DNA of 64,000 nucleotides from Chryseobacterium viscerum (lineage in GTDB: Bacteria > Bacteroidota > Bacteroidia > Flavobacteriales > Weeksellaceae): contig NZ_PPEG02000001.1 of NCBI RefSeq assembly GCF_002899945.2, positions 248,001 through 312,000 of the forward strand, read 5' to 3'. A model generated the notes under the pieces. The model had not been told where the DNA came from, made no database searches, and saw nothing but the letters and a program-made list of their open reading frames with translations. Made by a program: the position numbers and the translations under genes. Positions 1 to 10,000 of this stretch are shown in pieces; within the stretch, counting starts at the first letter, position 1; each line of letters opens with the position of its first letter.

Positions 1-335
1 CCGGTTCTAAACTTATCGTAGTTTTAGGTCACACGAAATGCGGAGCCTTAAAAGGAGGTCTTGACGCTGCACAGATTGAGGGTCTGGGAATGGATAACCT
101 GAACCACCTTATCAATCATTTTGACCCGATCATCAATGAGATTATCGAAGAAAATGAAGAGCGTTCATCTAAAAACAGCTCACTTCTTGAAAGACTCAAT
201 CAGCAAAACGTAAGAAGCGCAATTGAAGATATCCGTAAACAAAGCTCAACACTTAGAAACCTTGAAACTGAAGGTAAAATTAAAATTGTTGGAGCCAACT
301 ATGATGTTGAAACAGGCGCTGTATCTTGGTTATAA
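1..335 (+). CDS. beta-carbonic anhydrase, C-terminal part (5' end outside window)
   Basis: The reading frame is open from base 3 to the stop at 335 and encodes the last 110 residues. Beta-carbonic anhydrases interconvert CO2 and bicarbonate using a zinc ion. The visible GHTKCGALKGG stretch carries the HxxC half of the zinc site. The first zinc cysteine and the Asp-Arg dyad must lie upstream of the window. The tail ends in the family-typical IVGANYDVETGAVSWL. A hairpin terminator follows. The call is firm for the family; in flavobacteria such genes often sit next to a SulP transporter, which cannot be checked here. Confidence 0.88.
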   Translation, partial: GSKLIVVLGHTKCGALKGGLDAAQIEGLGMDNLNHLINHFDPIINEIIEENEERSSKNSSLLERLNQQNVRSAIEDIRKQSSTLRNLETEGKIKIVGANYDVETGAVSWL

Positions 336-372
336 AAATAAAACTCATTAATTTTCAATTATAATTTACAGA

Positions 373-406
373 AAATGCCATCGAATTTCGGTGGCATTTA
401 TTTTTT
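373..406 (+). terminator. terminator after carbonic anhydrase
   Basis: The arms AATGCCA and TGGCATT enclose a short loop and are followed by a T-rich run. The hairpin lies about 40 nt after the stop at 335. The rest of the gap to 586 is AT-rich and shows no clear promoter or gene. Confidence 0.7.
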
Positions 407-586
407 GTTATTTTTTCTTTCTAAAGCAATATAAGTTAATCATAAACCTATTGATCTATTAAGATGGTAAAATTAACAACCTGCCTCATTTCAAGGAGAG
501 CCAGTTTTAATTATCAAAAAATAATTATATATTGGCATCATTGAGAGTGTATATTCAAAAAACCATGATTAGAAACTGAAAAGAAG

Positions 587-1513
587 ATGATTTTTCCAAA
601 AGCAAAAAAAATAGCCAGAGATCTTGGCTGGTATAAAACAAATGACGGCGTATTCGGACTTTACAAAGGCTACTTTTTCAACGTTTCAGACGCAGACATC
701 ATACAGACTCCCCAATACAAATATGTATCTGTAACGACTGGTGATTTAACAGACGAACAAAGAGAACAAATCAAAACAGAATTAGCTAAAAGCAAAAAAA
801 GACTAAAATTTACCAGCTTTGAAATCAGAGAAAATAGCATTTTCTTCAAATTCACTGAAAACCTAATACCCACTAAGCTCAGTACGGTTTATGCTTTGTT
901 TGACTTCTTGACTGACTTTTTTAAAAAGTTAAATATCCCAGAGCAAGACCAATGTCATAGCTGTGAGACCAATCAGAGAATTAATTATTACAATCTTAAC
1001 GATACTGGTATAATACTCTGCGATAATTGTTTTAAAAAGACCGATGATAAGTTCTATGGAATTGAAAAAGAAAGAACTTCGAAAGAGAAAAATTATCTGA
1101 CAGGATTTTTAGGAGCCATTATTTTCTCCATTCCTGCAATTATCATCTGGATTTTACTTGCAGTCTATTTAGGGGGACTTTCCTCGGGGATGGCATTTGT
1201 TATTGCTTTTCTCGGGTTTATAGGCTATGATTATTTCAAAGGGCTTCAAGGGAAACTGACAAAATATATTATTTTCTTCACCAACATCACAAGTATATTT
1301 GTTGCAAATGTTTTGACTATTATTGCTATATTGGTAAAAGAGGGGCTCCCTATCAATCAGGCATTATTGGAGTTTCAAACAAACCCTGCAGCCAATGAAA
1401 TATTTATGCGGAATATCGTTATATCTTTTTTATTATCATTTATTCCTTGGATTTGGATATTGTTTATCAGAAAAGATGATAAATTAGTCATAAAACCTGC
1501 AGAAAAATTTTAG
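587..1513 (+). CDS. zinc-ribbon and multi-pass membrane protein of unknown function
   Basis: This is a 308-aa protein whose family I do not recognise. Residues 1-115 are soluble and rich in Lys and aromatic residues. About residues 122-148 hold two CxxC pairs (CHSC and CDNC), which looks like a small zinc ribbon. Four hydrophobic segments follow at roughly 165-185, 190-212, 222-246 and 275-293, so the C-terminal half should lie in the inner membrane with the zinc ribbon outside the bilayer. The gene stands alone between two terminators. The start is the ATG after an A/G-rich stretch (GAAAAGAAG). No function is claimed. Confidence 0.75.
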   Translation: MIFPKAKKIARDLGWYKTNDGVFGLYKGYFFNVSDADIIQTPQYKYVSVTTGDLTDEQREQIKTELAKSKKRLKFTSFEIRENSIFFKFTENLIPTKLSTVYALFDFLTDFFKKLNIPEQDQCHSCETNQRINYYNLNDTGIILCDNCFKKTDDKFYGIEKERTSKEKNYLTGFLGAIIFSIPAIIIWILLAVYLGGLSSGMAFVIAFLGFIGYDYFKGLQGKLTKYIIFFTNITSIFVANVLTIIAILVKEGLPINQALLEFQTNPAANEIFMRNIVISFLLSFIPWIWILFIRKDDKLVIKPAEKF

Positions 1514-1527
1514 AGATAAATACAATA

Positions 1528-1556
1528 AATGACTGCCCGTTTCTGAGGCAGTCATT
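1528..1556 (+). terminator. terminator of the zinc-ribbon membrane gene
   Basis: The stem AATGACTGCC pairs with GGCAGTCATT around a 9-nt loop just after the stop at 1513. The T tract behind it is weak. Confidence 0.6.
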
Positions 1557-1608
1557 CTATATTATAAATTGTATTGTAATTTCAGAACTTCTTTATCCCA
1601 ATTAGAAA

Positions 1609-2172
1609 TTATTTCCCATTAAATGCGGACATCGTATTATTCAATCCTGCAAATACAAAAGAAAGACTGGCCTTTGAAAAGGTTTCAATTCTCTCTGTAA
1701 GTTTTCCGGCTTCTTCTTCACTCCAGGTTCCTAACACATAGTCTACTTGTCGCCCGGCAGAGAAATCGGCAGAGATCCCGAAACGAAGCCTTGCGTAATT
1801 CTGAGTCTGTAATACTTCATTAATATTTTTGAGCCCGTTATGGCCTGCATCAGAGCCTTTCCCTTTCAATCTTAACGTTCCGAAAGGCAGCGCAAGATCA
1901 TCAGTAACAATCAATACATTCTCCAAAGGAATATTTTCTTTCTGCATCCAGTATTTCACTGCATTTCCGGAAAGATTCATGTAAGTGTCTGGTTTCAGAA
2001 TAAAAACTTTTCTCCCTTTGTGTTTTCCTTCTGCCATCCAGCCAAAGTTGGACGTGTTAAATGATACTTCAAGAGTTTCCGCAATTTTCTCAGCTACCTT
2101 AAAACCTATATTGTGTCGTGTATTTTCATATTCTGAGCCTTTGTTACCAAGCCCAACAATTAAATATTTCAT
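1609..2172 (-). CDS. pth: peptidyl-tRNA hydrolase
   Basis: This 187-aa enzyme releases tRNA from peptidyl-tRNAs dropped by ribosomes. It opens with the signature [10 protein letters not shown], followed by NTRHNIGF, which contains the catalytic His20. Later come [20 protein letters not shown] and [12 protein letters not shown], which build the peptidyl-tRNA site. Length and motif order are normal. A promoter with TTG, 21 nt and TAATTTTG lies just upstream (2186-2217), so it has its own transcript with a leader of about 8-13 nt. Confidence 0.97.
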   Translation of the reverse strand: MKYLIVGLGNKGSEYENTRHNIGFKVAEKIAETLEVSFNTSNFGWMAEGKHKGRKVFILKPDTYMNLSGNAVKYWMQKENIPLENVLIVTDDLALPFGTLRLKGKGSDAGHNGLKNINEVLQTQNYARLRFGISADFSAGRQVDYVLGTWSEEEAGKLTERIETFSKASLSFVFAGLNNTMSAFNGK

Positions 2173-2185
2173 CAGAAATTTTTTG

Positions 2186-2217
2186 CAAAATTAAGAGATA
2201 AAAAATAAAAAACTCAA
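2186..2217 (-). promoter_or_regulatory. pth promoter
   Basis: On the minus strand the -7 box TAATTTTG is at 2193-2186 and TTG is at 2217-2215, 21 nt apart, matching the Bacteroidetes consensus. The TTG lies inside the terminator hairpin of the next gene upstream. Confidence 0.6.
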
Positions 2218-2237
2218 TCTTATTAAAGATTGAGTTT
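2204..2237 (-). terminator. terminator of the 2260-3192 lipoprotein gene
   Basis: The inverted repeat AACTCAATCTT / AGATTGAGTT (2211-2236) is followed on the minus strand by a U-rich run, 23 nt after the stop. Confidence 0.75.
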
Positions 2238-2259
2238 GAATATTGTTAAAAAAATTATT

Positions 2260-3192
2260 CTATTGTGGTTTATAGATGTAATTAACACCATATCCTTTCG
2301 TCATGTAAGTCTGAGGATCATACGAGTAATTCGTACTTTTTACAATCGGAGTTGGAATAGGTGGCGTAAGATCTGTCACCGACCATCTCTTAGGATTGTT
2401 TGGAGATAGGATAAGACTTTCCTTATCATTGATCACTGTAGATAATAGTCTTGAAATCTTATATACATGTGGTAACAATGTGAAAGGACTCACCTGATCA
2501 TCATATGCATAATATTCATAGCTATATTTTCTTGTAACAGTACCGAATGCCCCTCCGGACATAGTACCATAATGTCTTACTACTTTAGATACATTATCTC
2601 CTACATAGGTATAAGCTGTTTTAGAGAAATCTGTGAAAGCCAATGGAACTCCAGTAACATCCGGACCATTTCTCATGATAATGGAATCCAGCTTTCCTGT
2701 AGAAACACTGTATTTTATATCATAACGCGTTTTTTCTTTCTTAAGTAATGTCTGTGGACCCGGAGTAGTTGCCGGTGGTACAGGCGGAGGTCTTCTGAAA
2801 GTCACACGATTTTCAGAAATCATCTGCAGCTTGCTATTGTTTGCGTAAGTGAATAATTGAGTATATGATACACTGTCCTTATCAAGTTTTCCGTTTCCAT
2901 CAAGATCCAGGAAACCGTTAAAATTGATCTGGCTGATTTTATCACCACTGTACATGATGTCAGTTATTGAAGCACTGTCTGTGATTACTTTAGTCACAAG
3001 AAGCCCGCTGTAGCGATATTCTGCGATTGTATCTTTATCTGTAATTTCTCTGTATAATGCTCTGGGACCGCTTAATCCTCCTGTATTATTAAGATCCAAC
3101 AATGGATTCCCATCCTCATCCAATAAACTCTTGCAGGAATGTATTGAGGAAAAACCTGCGATTAGTAAAATAAAATAGAAAATTTGTTTCAT
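2260..3192 (-). CDS. lipoprotein, paralog of its upstream neighbour
   Basis: This is a 310-aa exported lipoprotein with a type II signal ending SSIHSC (acylated Cys20). The mature part is rich in Ser, Thr and Tyr and is built of short beta-like blocks (KTAYTYVGDNVSKVVRHY, YSYDPQTYMTKGYG). It shares a block order with the next gene: YDxQxSPxxxLPxVYxIxRxL, then SPNNP, then YSYDxQxY near the end. The pattern recalls DUF4595-type Bacteroidetes lipoproteins, but I am not certain. Envelope location is well supported; function is unknown. A -7 box precedes it at 3219-3226. Confidence 0.8.
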   Translation of the reverse strand: MKQIFYFILLIAGFSSIHSCKSLLDEDGNPLLDLNNTGGLSGPRALYREITDKDTIAEYRYSGLLVTKVITDSASITDIMYSGDKISQINFNGFLDLDGNGKLDKDSVSYTQLFTYANNSKLQMISENRVTFRRPPPVPPATTPGPQTLLKKEKTRYDIKYSVSTGKLDSIIMRNGPDVTGVPLAFTDFSKTAYTYVGDNVSKVVRHYGTMSGGAFGTVTRKYSYEYYAYDDQVSPFTLLPHVYKISRLLSTVINDKESLILSPNNPKRWSVTDLTPPIPTPIVKSTNYSYDPQTYMTKGYGVNYIYKPQ

Positions 3193-3218
3193 TTCCTTGT
3201 AATTGATTATTTTTTTGA

Positions 3219-3226
3219 CAAATATA
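3219..3226 (-). promoter_or_regulatory. -7 box of the 2260-3192 lipoprotein gene
   Basis: TATATTTG on the minus strand, 26 nt before the ATG. No good TTG element is at the expected distance. Confidence 0.45.
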
Positions 3227-3291
3227 ATTTTTTTTTGCCTAAAAGTTGTAATATTATTTATATTCTGATAAGATTAATAACTATATTTCTC

Positions 3292-4167
3292 CTATAAATT
3301 TTTATAGGTAAAAGTTACATTCTTGTTTTTCTCAACAACTACATACCCCTGATTATCATAAGAATAACTCTGAGCTGTATTAACAGGTGCAGCTGGTGAC
3401 GGCAATTCTATGAACATTGACGTAGGGTTGTTCGGAGAAATTTTGTAGAAATTAATCGGAGTGATCAGACTTCGTGCAATGAAATATACCGATGGAAGGG
3501 TAGAATATGGGCTTTTCTGAGCATCATAGTTTTGAAAGCTGTACTTGCTTACGGTTGCTGTAGTCATATTCGGGTTTCCATTGATATCTAATATGCCTTT
3601 GGAACAAACTACCTGGATTACATTGTTTCCGTTATACACAAAGCTATAGTCTATAAAACTGTTATAAGCGCTGATACCTCCTTCTTTTCTTTTCTCCAGA
3701 ATTTTGGTAAGTTTACTCGTTACCGAATCATAGGTAAATGCATAATCACTTACAACAGAAACTGATGGAGTTGCCCCGGTTGCTGTAGAGGTAGCATTAT
3801 AAATCTTTTTACCGGTATCATCCGGAACAATATTGAACTCATAAGCAAGGCTGGATGTTGCAGAGCTTACAAATTTAATTTTAGTAATATTTTTATTGGT
3901 ATACGATACCGTTCCTGTATAATAGGCACTACTGGAAGTAGATTCATCTTTAAATACTGCGGTCTGCAAATCTCCCGTTCCGGCAGTAGTAACATATTCT
4001 TCCTGAGAAACATTATTTGCAGTGACCTTTGCTAAAACTTTTTTAGGGGGCGGTCCGCTATCCGGATTAGGGACAGATTCTGTAGGATCTGAAGTAGTAT
4101 TACATGCTGTCAGCAGTCCTAGAAAAGCAATACCGGCAAACATTTTAAGAAAATAGTTTTTTACCAT
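3292..4167 (-). CDS. lipoprotein, paralog of its downstream neighbour
   Basis: This is a 291-aa lipoprotein. The frame opens at 4191, but a TATATTTG promoter box occupies 4196-4189, so the ATG at 4167 is preferred. That start gives a clean lipoprotein signal ending LLTAC (Cys22). The mature chain has a Pro-rich linker and then beta-rich repeats. The C-terminal half shares the YDAQKSPYSTLPSVYFIARSL and SPNNP blocks with the 2260-3192 product, so the two are tandem duplicates, about 100 nt apart. Each has its own -7 box. Function is unknown. Confidence 0.8.
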   Translation of the reverse strand: MVKNYFLKMFAGIAFLGLLTACNTTSDPTESVPNPDSGPPPKKVLAKVTANNVSQEEYVTTAGTGDLQTAVFKDESTSSSAYYTGTVSYTNKNITKIKFVSSATSSLAYEFNIVPDDTGKKIYNATSTATGATPSVSVVSDYAFTYDSVTSKLTKILEKRKEGGISAYNSFIDYSFVYNGNNVIQVVCSKGILDINGNPNMTTATVSKYSFQNYDAQKSPYSTLPSVYFIARSLITPINFYKISPNNPTSMFIELPSPAAPVNTAQSYSYDNQGYVVVEKNKNVTFTYKNL

Positions 4168-4188
4168 ATAGAATTTTTTTAGCTTGTC

Positions 4189-4196
4189 CAAATATA
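4189..4196 (-). promoter_or_regulatory. -7 box that decides the start of the 3292-4167 gene
   Basis: TATATTTG on the minus strand overlaps the longer open frame beginning at 4191. A transcript from here could only use the ATG at 4167. Confidence 0.5.
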
Positions 4197-4259
4197 ATTC
4201 AATTTTCGATAATACACTTCACTTTATCCGAACAAATTCACAAGAAATAGAGTTAATCA

Positions 4260-4295
4260 ACAAAAAAAATCTAAAAACATAACGTTTTTAGATTC
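4260..4295 (-). terminator. terminator of the three-gene secreted-protein run
   Basis: The stem AATCTAAAAAC / GTTTTTAGATT (4269-4295) is followed on the minus strand by a long U run. It lies 25 nt after the stop at 4320. Confidence 0.75.
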
Positions 4296-4319
4296 TTAAT
4301 TATTGTATTATTATGAAAA

Positions 4320-5057
4320 TTAATAAGGTTGTAGTATAGATGTTGTCAAAACAGATTGTGACATATCACTATTGAGGAAGGTCGTATTAACCGCCCTTCC
4401 TATTCCTACTGTCGCTTGTGAAATAGATCTTTTGATACAGGCTACTTTTACGCTGTAGTTATTTTTAGGGAGAAGGTCAGTAAGAGTAGCATTGAGATTA
4501 AAAATTTTATAAGCCCCTGCATCTCCAAGCAATACATCCGTTCTTACGGCTCTGAGTTTATCATCAACAAAAACTCCACAGGCAAAACTAGCAGAATTGG
4601 CTCCTGTTTTCTGTACAGTTGTTTGGAATGAAAAAGTGGCTTTATTCGTACCATTGGTCACAGAGAAAGTATCCACAGTTCCTGTAAGTACAGTCCAGTT
4701 ACCCGTCAATGCATCTCCGTCATTATAAGGAGTAGTGGCCCCATTATCACCTGAGAAACTGACTCCGGTCTTATCTGCAACGGTATTGATTGAAAACACA
4801 GACATACTTCCCTGCCCGTCAGCAATTTTTATCGATTTCCAATCATTGGTATTTAAGTCTGTATTATTATGCAGAATATTACCTGCTGTTCCGGCAGATC
4901 CTTTCAAGACATCAGTACCTCCCGTTCTTAATTCTTTTCTAATACTAAGATCTCCATTCACATCCAGCATATTGCTCGGAGTTGGAGTATTAATACCCAC
5001 CTGAGCGGTAGCTGAAACAGCCAATAAAAGAGAGGTTACAAATAGTATTTTTTTCAT
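4320..5057 (-). CDS. secreted protein, third member of a paralogous tandem triplet
   Basis: This is a 245-aa protein with a signal peptide (MKKILFVTSLLLAVSATAQ). The mature chain begins VGINTPTPSNMLDVNGDL, the opening used by many flavobacterial surface proteins with tail-fibre-like starts. It shares with its two upstream neighbours the blocks LDVNG, RKELRxGG, a WKS motif and a late ACGVFVDDKL..R block. It starts 8 nt after the stop of the middle gene, so the three are one operon. Function is unknown; an adhesin or cell-surface role is inferred only from export and the N-terminal motif. No type IX C-terminal signal is obvious. Confidence 0.78.
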   Translation of the reverse strand: MKKILFVTSLLLAVSATAQVGINTPTPSNMLDVNGDLSIRKELRTGGTDVLKGSAGTAGNILHNNTDLNTNDWKSIKIADGQGSMSVFSINTVADKTGVSFSGDNGATTPYNDGDALTGNWTVLTGTVDTFSVTNGTNKATFSFQTTVQKTGANSASFACGVFVDDKLRAVRTDVLLGDAGAYKIFNLNATLTDLLPKNNYSVKVACIKRSISQATVGIGRAVNTTFLNSDMSQSVLTTSILQPY

Positions 5058-5065
5058 AATCTGCT

Positions 5066-5887
5066 TTAGTTTATAATTGTGTTAAACACCTCAGGAACTT
5101 CATATACATCTACTTTAAGAGATGACTGTGCAATAAAGTCATTGATATTAGAAAATACATTAATTCCTATCGTAAGTTTATTATTCGAAGCTCCGTAAGA
5201 ACCCAATCTTGTACAGGCAACATCTACAGTATGATTTCCCTGGGAAAGATTATCTACAATCCCGATTTGGGTATGAGTAAGAAAAGGATATGAGCTCGTA
5301 ATAGCCTTTAAATTTCGTTGTCTTAAGTTGACCAGTTTATTGTCTACAAAAATACCACAAGCATAGTCTATTGAAGTATCAGTTGTACCTGCTGCTCCAA
5401 AATCGGCCTGCACTACGGTTTCAAACTGGAAATATGCCTTACTCTGGCTGCTATATACACTTATTTGCTTTGAAAGACCAGCTATTCTTTTAAAATTTGG
5501 AAGGCTGTTCAGGTCTTTTCCTTTAGTAAGTGTAGCTCCTCTTGATGAAAAACCTATTGTAGAATCGTCGGCAGATGTAAATGAAATCCCTAATTTATCT
5601 GAAAAAGAGTTGTTGTAGATCAGATAAAATTTATTCGGTTCATATTCAGGAATACGAAGTGACTTCCAGATCGGAGCATACCCTTCTCCCTGAGAAACAA
5701 GAAGCTGATCATTATTTCCCAGAAACACCGAATTATCAGTAGCATTAAGAACAGCAATTTTGTTTCTGAAATTCACATCTCCGTTTACGTCCAATTTTGC
5801 TTTAGGAGTGTCTGTTTTTATTCCTACCTGAGCTGTTGCCAAAAGTCCTATGGTAAAAAGCAGCGTTGATAATAGTTTTTTCATCAT
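5066..5887 (-). CDS. secreted protein, second member of the triplet
   Basis: This is a 273-aa protein with a signal peptide ending near LLATAQ and a mature start VGIKTDTPKAKLDVNGDV. It shares the VSQGEGxxPxWKSL and YACGIFVDNKL blocks with its neighbours. Its first ATG overlaps the stop of the preceding gene by one base (TAATG), which suggests translational coupling. A second in-frame ATG follows directly. The closing segment reads SSLKVDVYEVPE, close to STMKVDVIEYV at the end of the first gene. Function is unknown. Confidence 0.78.
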   Translation of the reverse strand: MMKKLLSTLLFTIGLLATAQVGIKTDTPKAKLDVNGDVNFRNKIAVLNATDNSVFLGNNDQLLVSQGEGYAPIWKSLRIPEYEPNKFYLIYNNSFSDKLGISFTSADDSTIGFSSRGATLTKGKDLNSLPNFKRIAGLSKQISVYSSQSKAYFQFETVVQADFGAAGTTDTSIDYACGIFVDNKLVNLRQRNLKAITSSYPFLTHTQIGIVDNLSQGNHTVDVACTRLGSYGASNNKLTIGINVFSNINDFIAQSSLKVDVYEVPEVFNTIIN

Positions 5888-6708
5888 TAGTTGTTTTTAT
5901 AACTCACATATTCAATAACATCCACTTTCATGGTAGATTCCAATGTAAATGCACTGGAGACTCCACTTGAAGTTTCTACATTACGCCCGATTGCAAATTC
6001 TGAGGCCAAATTTGATGTATCAATCTTTCTGCATGCAATTTCAATATCATGAACTCCTATGGGAACATTCTGCTCGGTATAATTAAGGGTAAAGATATAG
6101 TCCTGAAGACCATTTTTTCCGCTATTGTTGTTAGAAGCGATTCTATCGGGACGTACAGCCACTAATAATCCGTTTCTGAAAACACCACAAGTAAATCTGA
6201 TATTCTCTATAGTGGTAGAAGTAGGCGCTTTTATTTCAATTCCTGTCTGAAACTGATAAGTAAGCCTGTTTTTTCCGTTTTTGATCGTAAAAGTATTTTT
6301 AAGACCATTAATTTTTTTCCAATTTCCTTTTGTAGCATCAGTGACATTATCTCCAACTTTATTTGTGTAGACGTTATCACCAGCAACACCATTGGTAAGT
6401 GATATAACACCCACCTGATCTGATGACAGATAAGAATTGATCAGCTTATACTGTCCCTCTTCCATAAAGGAAACGTTCAAAGATTTCCACACTGGCGGTA
6501 AACCTTCACCCTGAGAAACCAAAACCTGGCCGTTCAACCCGGCACTCCCAGCCTGATCTGAAGTCCCGCCTACTCTAAGTTCTTTTCTTAAGGTGGTTTT
6601 TCCATTCACATCAAGAATAGATTTTGGTTTCGCAGTACCAATTCCCACCTGCGCGTTGGCATAGAAAGAAAAAAATCCAGCCACGCAGCAATATATAAGT
6701 TTTTTCAT
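5887..6708 (-). CDS. secreted protein, first member of the triplet
   Basis: This is a 273-aa protein. The open frame reaches a TTG at 6723, but the ATG at 6708 is chosen because it begins a normal signal peptide (MKKLIYCCVAGFFSFYANAQ) and a -7 box TACCTTTG ends at 6721. The mature protein starts VGIGTAKPKSILDVNG, then RKELRVGG and VSQGEGLPPVWKSL. It heads an operon of three related genes. The divergence between the three copies suggests old duplications. Function is unknown. Confidence 0.78.
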   Translation of the reverse strand: MKKLIYCCVAGFFSFYANAQVGIGTAKPKSILDVNGKTTLRKELRVGGTSDQAGSAGLNGQVLVSQGEGLPPVWKSLNVSFMEEGQYKLINSYLSSDQVGVISLTNGVAGDNVYTNKVGDNVTDATKGNWKKINGLKNTFTIKNGKNRLTYQFQTGIEIKAPTSTTIENIRFTCGVFRNGLLVAVRPDRIASNNNSGKNGLQDYIFTLNYTEQNVPIGVHDIEIACRKIDTSNLASEFAIGRNVETSSGVSSAFTLESTMKVDVIEYVSYKNN

Positions 6709-6720
6709 AATTAAGGACTG

Positions 6721-6728
6721 CAAAGGTA
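6721..6728 (-). promoter_or_regulatory. -7 box of the secreted triplet operon
   Basis: TACCTTTG on the minus strand, 12 nt before the ATG at 6708. The same octamer precedes mfd. In the 360-nt gap 6724-7083 I otherwise see only the mfd terminator and AT-rich sequence with no gene. Confidence 0.5.
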
Positions 6729-7000
6729 CACAATGATGCCTTAAAAATTCCAGTTATACATTCATAAACCTATAGAAATAAACACATTAGAAGATAGAAT
6801 AAATAATACGCAAAAGTAGAATTATTTCTACATAACTCTACTTTTCATGTTTTAAAAAATCAGTTTAACATCTCAAACCCTTACTGTACGGTGATTTACA
6901 GGATATTTTTAATCATTAAAAAGTGATTTCACACCCCTCAAAAGCACTATAACTCTCTATTACAGGAGTATTCCCAAATAAAAACATGATAACAATCACA

Positions 7001-7074
7001 AAAAAAGTTTATGAAAATTTTAAATTTCCATAAACTTTTCACATTTTTTTACAAATTTGTTTACAATAAACAAA
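7001..7074 (-). terminator. mfd terminator region with two hairpins
   Basis: The larger near-palindrome at 7003-7040 has arms AAAAGTTTATG and CATAAACTTTT and is followed by A-rich sequence on the plus strand (a U run on the minus strand). A smaller hairpin TTTGTTT / AAACAAA lies at 7057-7074, right after the stop. Confidence 0.65.
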
Positions 7075-7083
7075 AATTACAAT

Positions 7084-10000
7084 TTAATTATGTTCAATAA
7101 TAGCTTTCAGTAACATATTAACCTCATCTACATTCTTCACCCTTTCTTTCCTCATCATCAGCTGGTTACCTTCTTTTCCGGCCTTTTCCTTAAGCTGAGC
7201 CTCTGAAGGATTTTGGGTTAAGTAATTAATGATATGCCTGAATCTATCCGTCTGGTAGAACTTATCCTGCGGGTTTCCAGGGAAATATCCCAGAAACACT
7301 CCGTTTTTCATCACAATCTTCTCAAAACCAATATCTGCTGCAAGCCATTTCAGAGAAACACTTTTCAAAAGGTTCACCGCTTCTTTGGGCAATGCTCCAA
7401 AACGGTCAATCAATTCAAGCTCAAATTGATGAAGATCTACTTCATTATTGATTTCGGCAATTTTCTGATACAGCAATAATCTTTCTTCCGTATTGGAAAT
7501 ATAGAAGTCGGGTAACATCAATTCTAAATCAGTATCGATATTGACATCCTTTACAGATTTGAAGAGCTTCTGTCTGTCTTCTTCATTATCAAACAGGTTT
7601 TCAAAATCAGCATCATCTTTCAATTCTTCCAACGCTTCCTGCATCAGCTTCTGATAGGTTTCAAATCCCATTTCATTGATAAACCCACTTTGTTCCGCTC
7701 CCAGAAGGTCACCGGCACCACGGATCTCAAGATCTTTCATCGCAATCTGGAAACCGCTTCCCAGATCAGAAAACTGCTCAATTGCTTCCAGACGTTTTCT
7801 GGCATCTGAAGTCATCATATCATAAGGAGGAGTAATCAGGTAACAAAAAGCTTTTCTATTGCTACGTCCTACTCTTCCTCTCATCTGGTGCAGGTCTGCC
7901 ATCCCAAATCGTTGGGCATCATTGATGAAAATGGTATTCGCATTCGGAACATCCACTCCACTTTCTACAATGGTAGTGGAAACAAGAACATCATATTTCC
8001 CTTCCATAAAATCCAAGACATTCTTTTCCAGCTGTTTCCCTTCCATCTGCCCATGTCCTGTGATAACTCTTGCATCAGGAACCAATCTCTGGATAAGCCC
8101 GGCAATATCTTTCAGATTTTCAATCCTGTTGTTAATAAAGTAAACCTGACCATCTCTCTGAAGCTCATAAGAAACGGCATCACGAAGAATTTCTTCACTA
8201 AATCCAATCAGCTGTGTATCTACAGGCTGCCTGTTTGGCGGAGGTGTTTTGATGACGGATAAATCTCTTGCAGCCATCAAAGAAAACTGCAAAGTCCTTG
8301 GAATAGGAGTTGCCGTAAGCGTAAGCGTATCAACATTATTTTTAAGTGTTTTCAGCTTATCCTTTACCGAAACCCCGAATTTATGCTCTTCATCGATAAT
8401 CAGCAATCCCAGATCCTTAAATTTAACAGAGCTGCTTACCAATTGATGAGTCCCAATAATGATATCAACTTTCCCATCTTTCAAAGCACTTAAGGTTTCT
8501 GATTTCTGTTTAGCCGTTCTGAATCTGTTGACATAGGCTACATTTACCGGAAAATCTTTAAGCCTTTCTTTAAAACTTCTGTAATGCTGGAAAGCAAGAA
8601 TTGTTGTAGGAACCAATATGGCAACCTGTTTACCATCTGTGGCTGCTTTAAATGCCGCACGGATCGCAACCTCTGTTTTACCGAAACCTACATCACCGCA
8701 AACAAGCCTGTCCATAACCGTGTCCGCCTCCATATCTTTTTTAACATCTACGGTAGCCTTTTCTTGATCCGGAGTATCTTCATAAATAAAGCTGGCCTCC
8801 AATTCATTTTGTAGATAAGAATCCGGAGTATAAGCAAATCCTTTTGCTGTTTTTCTCTGGGCATATAATTGAATAAGGTCAAAAGCAATCTGCTTTACCT
8901 TAGCTTTTGTTTTCTGTTTTAAGGATTTCCAGGTCGGAGATCCGAGTTTGCTCAAAACAATCTCTTTTCCATCCGGTCCGTTGAATTTCGAAATCTTGTG
9001 CAAAGAGTGAATACTTACATATAATAAGTCTCCGTTTTTATAGGTCAGTTTAAAACATTCCTGAATTTTACCATCATTATTTACTTTTACCAACCCCATG
9101 AATTTCCCAATTCCATGGTCGATATGAGCAATATAATCCCCTATTTTCAAAGACATCAGGTCTTTCAGGGTAAGCTGCTCTGATTTCGCAAACGTATTTT
9201 TAGCCTTATATCTCTGATAACGGTCAAAGATCTGGTGATCTGTATACACCATCAATTTATGTCCGTTGTCTACAAATCCTTCATGCAGCTCAGACTTAAA
9301 ACTCTTAAAAGGAAGTTCATTTTCCAGCTCTTCAAAAATAGATTCCAGTCTTTCTTTTTGTTTTTCTGTTGAAAAGGAAATCCAGGTATCAAACCCTTCG
9401 TTCTGCTTCTCTTCAATATCTTCAATCAGCAGTTCAAAGTTTTTATGAAAAGAAGGCTGCGGAAGCTGTTCCATTTTAACTTCTGTGATTTCTTTCAACC
9501 CTTCAATCACCATTCCTCCAAAATCAACCGTCTTAAATTTTTTATAATCAAATAAAAATTCCTGATCAGAAATAAAAAGTTCCTGCGGAGTTCTGTGGGC
9601 AATATCTTTATTTAATGTATCATATTTCTCCAGAGATTTCTCATAAAATGTTCTGATCTTCTGCATTCCTACCATTCCGTTTTTGGAAATCACAAAACTT
9701 CCTTCGGGCAATAACTGCAGCAGAGATACTCTGCTTCCCGTTACAGAAAAGTTCATGTTGGAAACCAATTGAAGATCTTTTACTTTATCTACAGAAAGCT
9801 GAGTTTCGATATCAAAGGTTTTGATACTTTCCACTTCATTCCCAAAGAATGTTATTCTATAGGGCTTTTCGTATGAATAGGAAAACACATCTACAATCCC
9901 TCCTCTTATAGAAAACTCTCCAGGTTCGGAAACGAAATCAGCCTGCTGAAAATGATAATGATTAAGAAGTTCATCTACAAAATCAAAATCCAGCTGATCG

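Noticed and set aside
7888..8262. Open frame opposite mfd
   Set aside because: It lies wholly inside the well-conserved mfd coding sequence and has no family features; the same applies to other antisense frames such as those opposite dnaB and cdsA.
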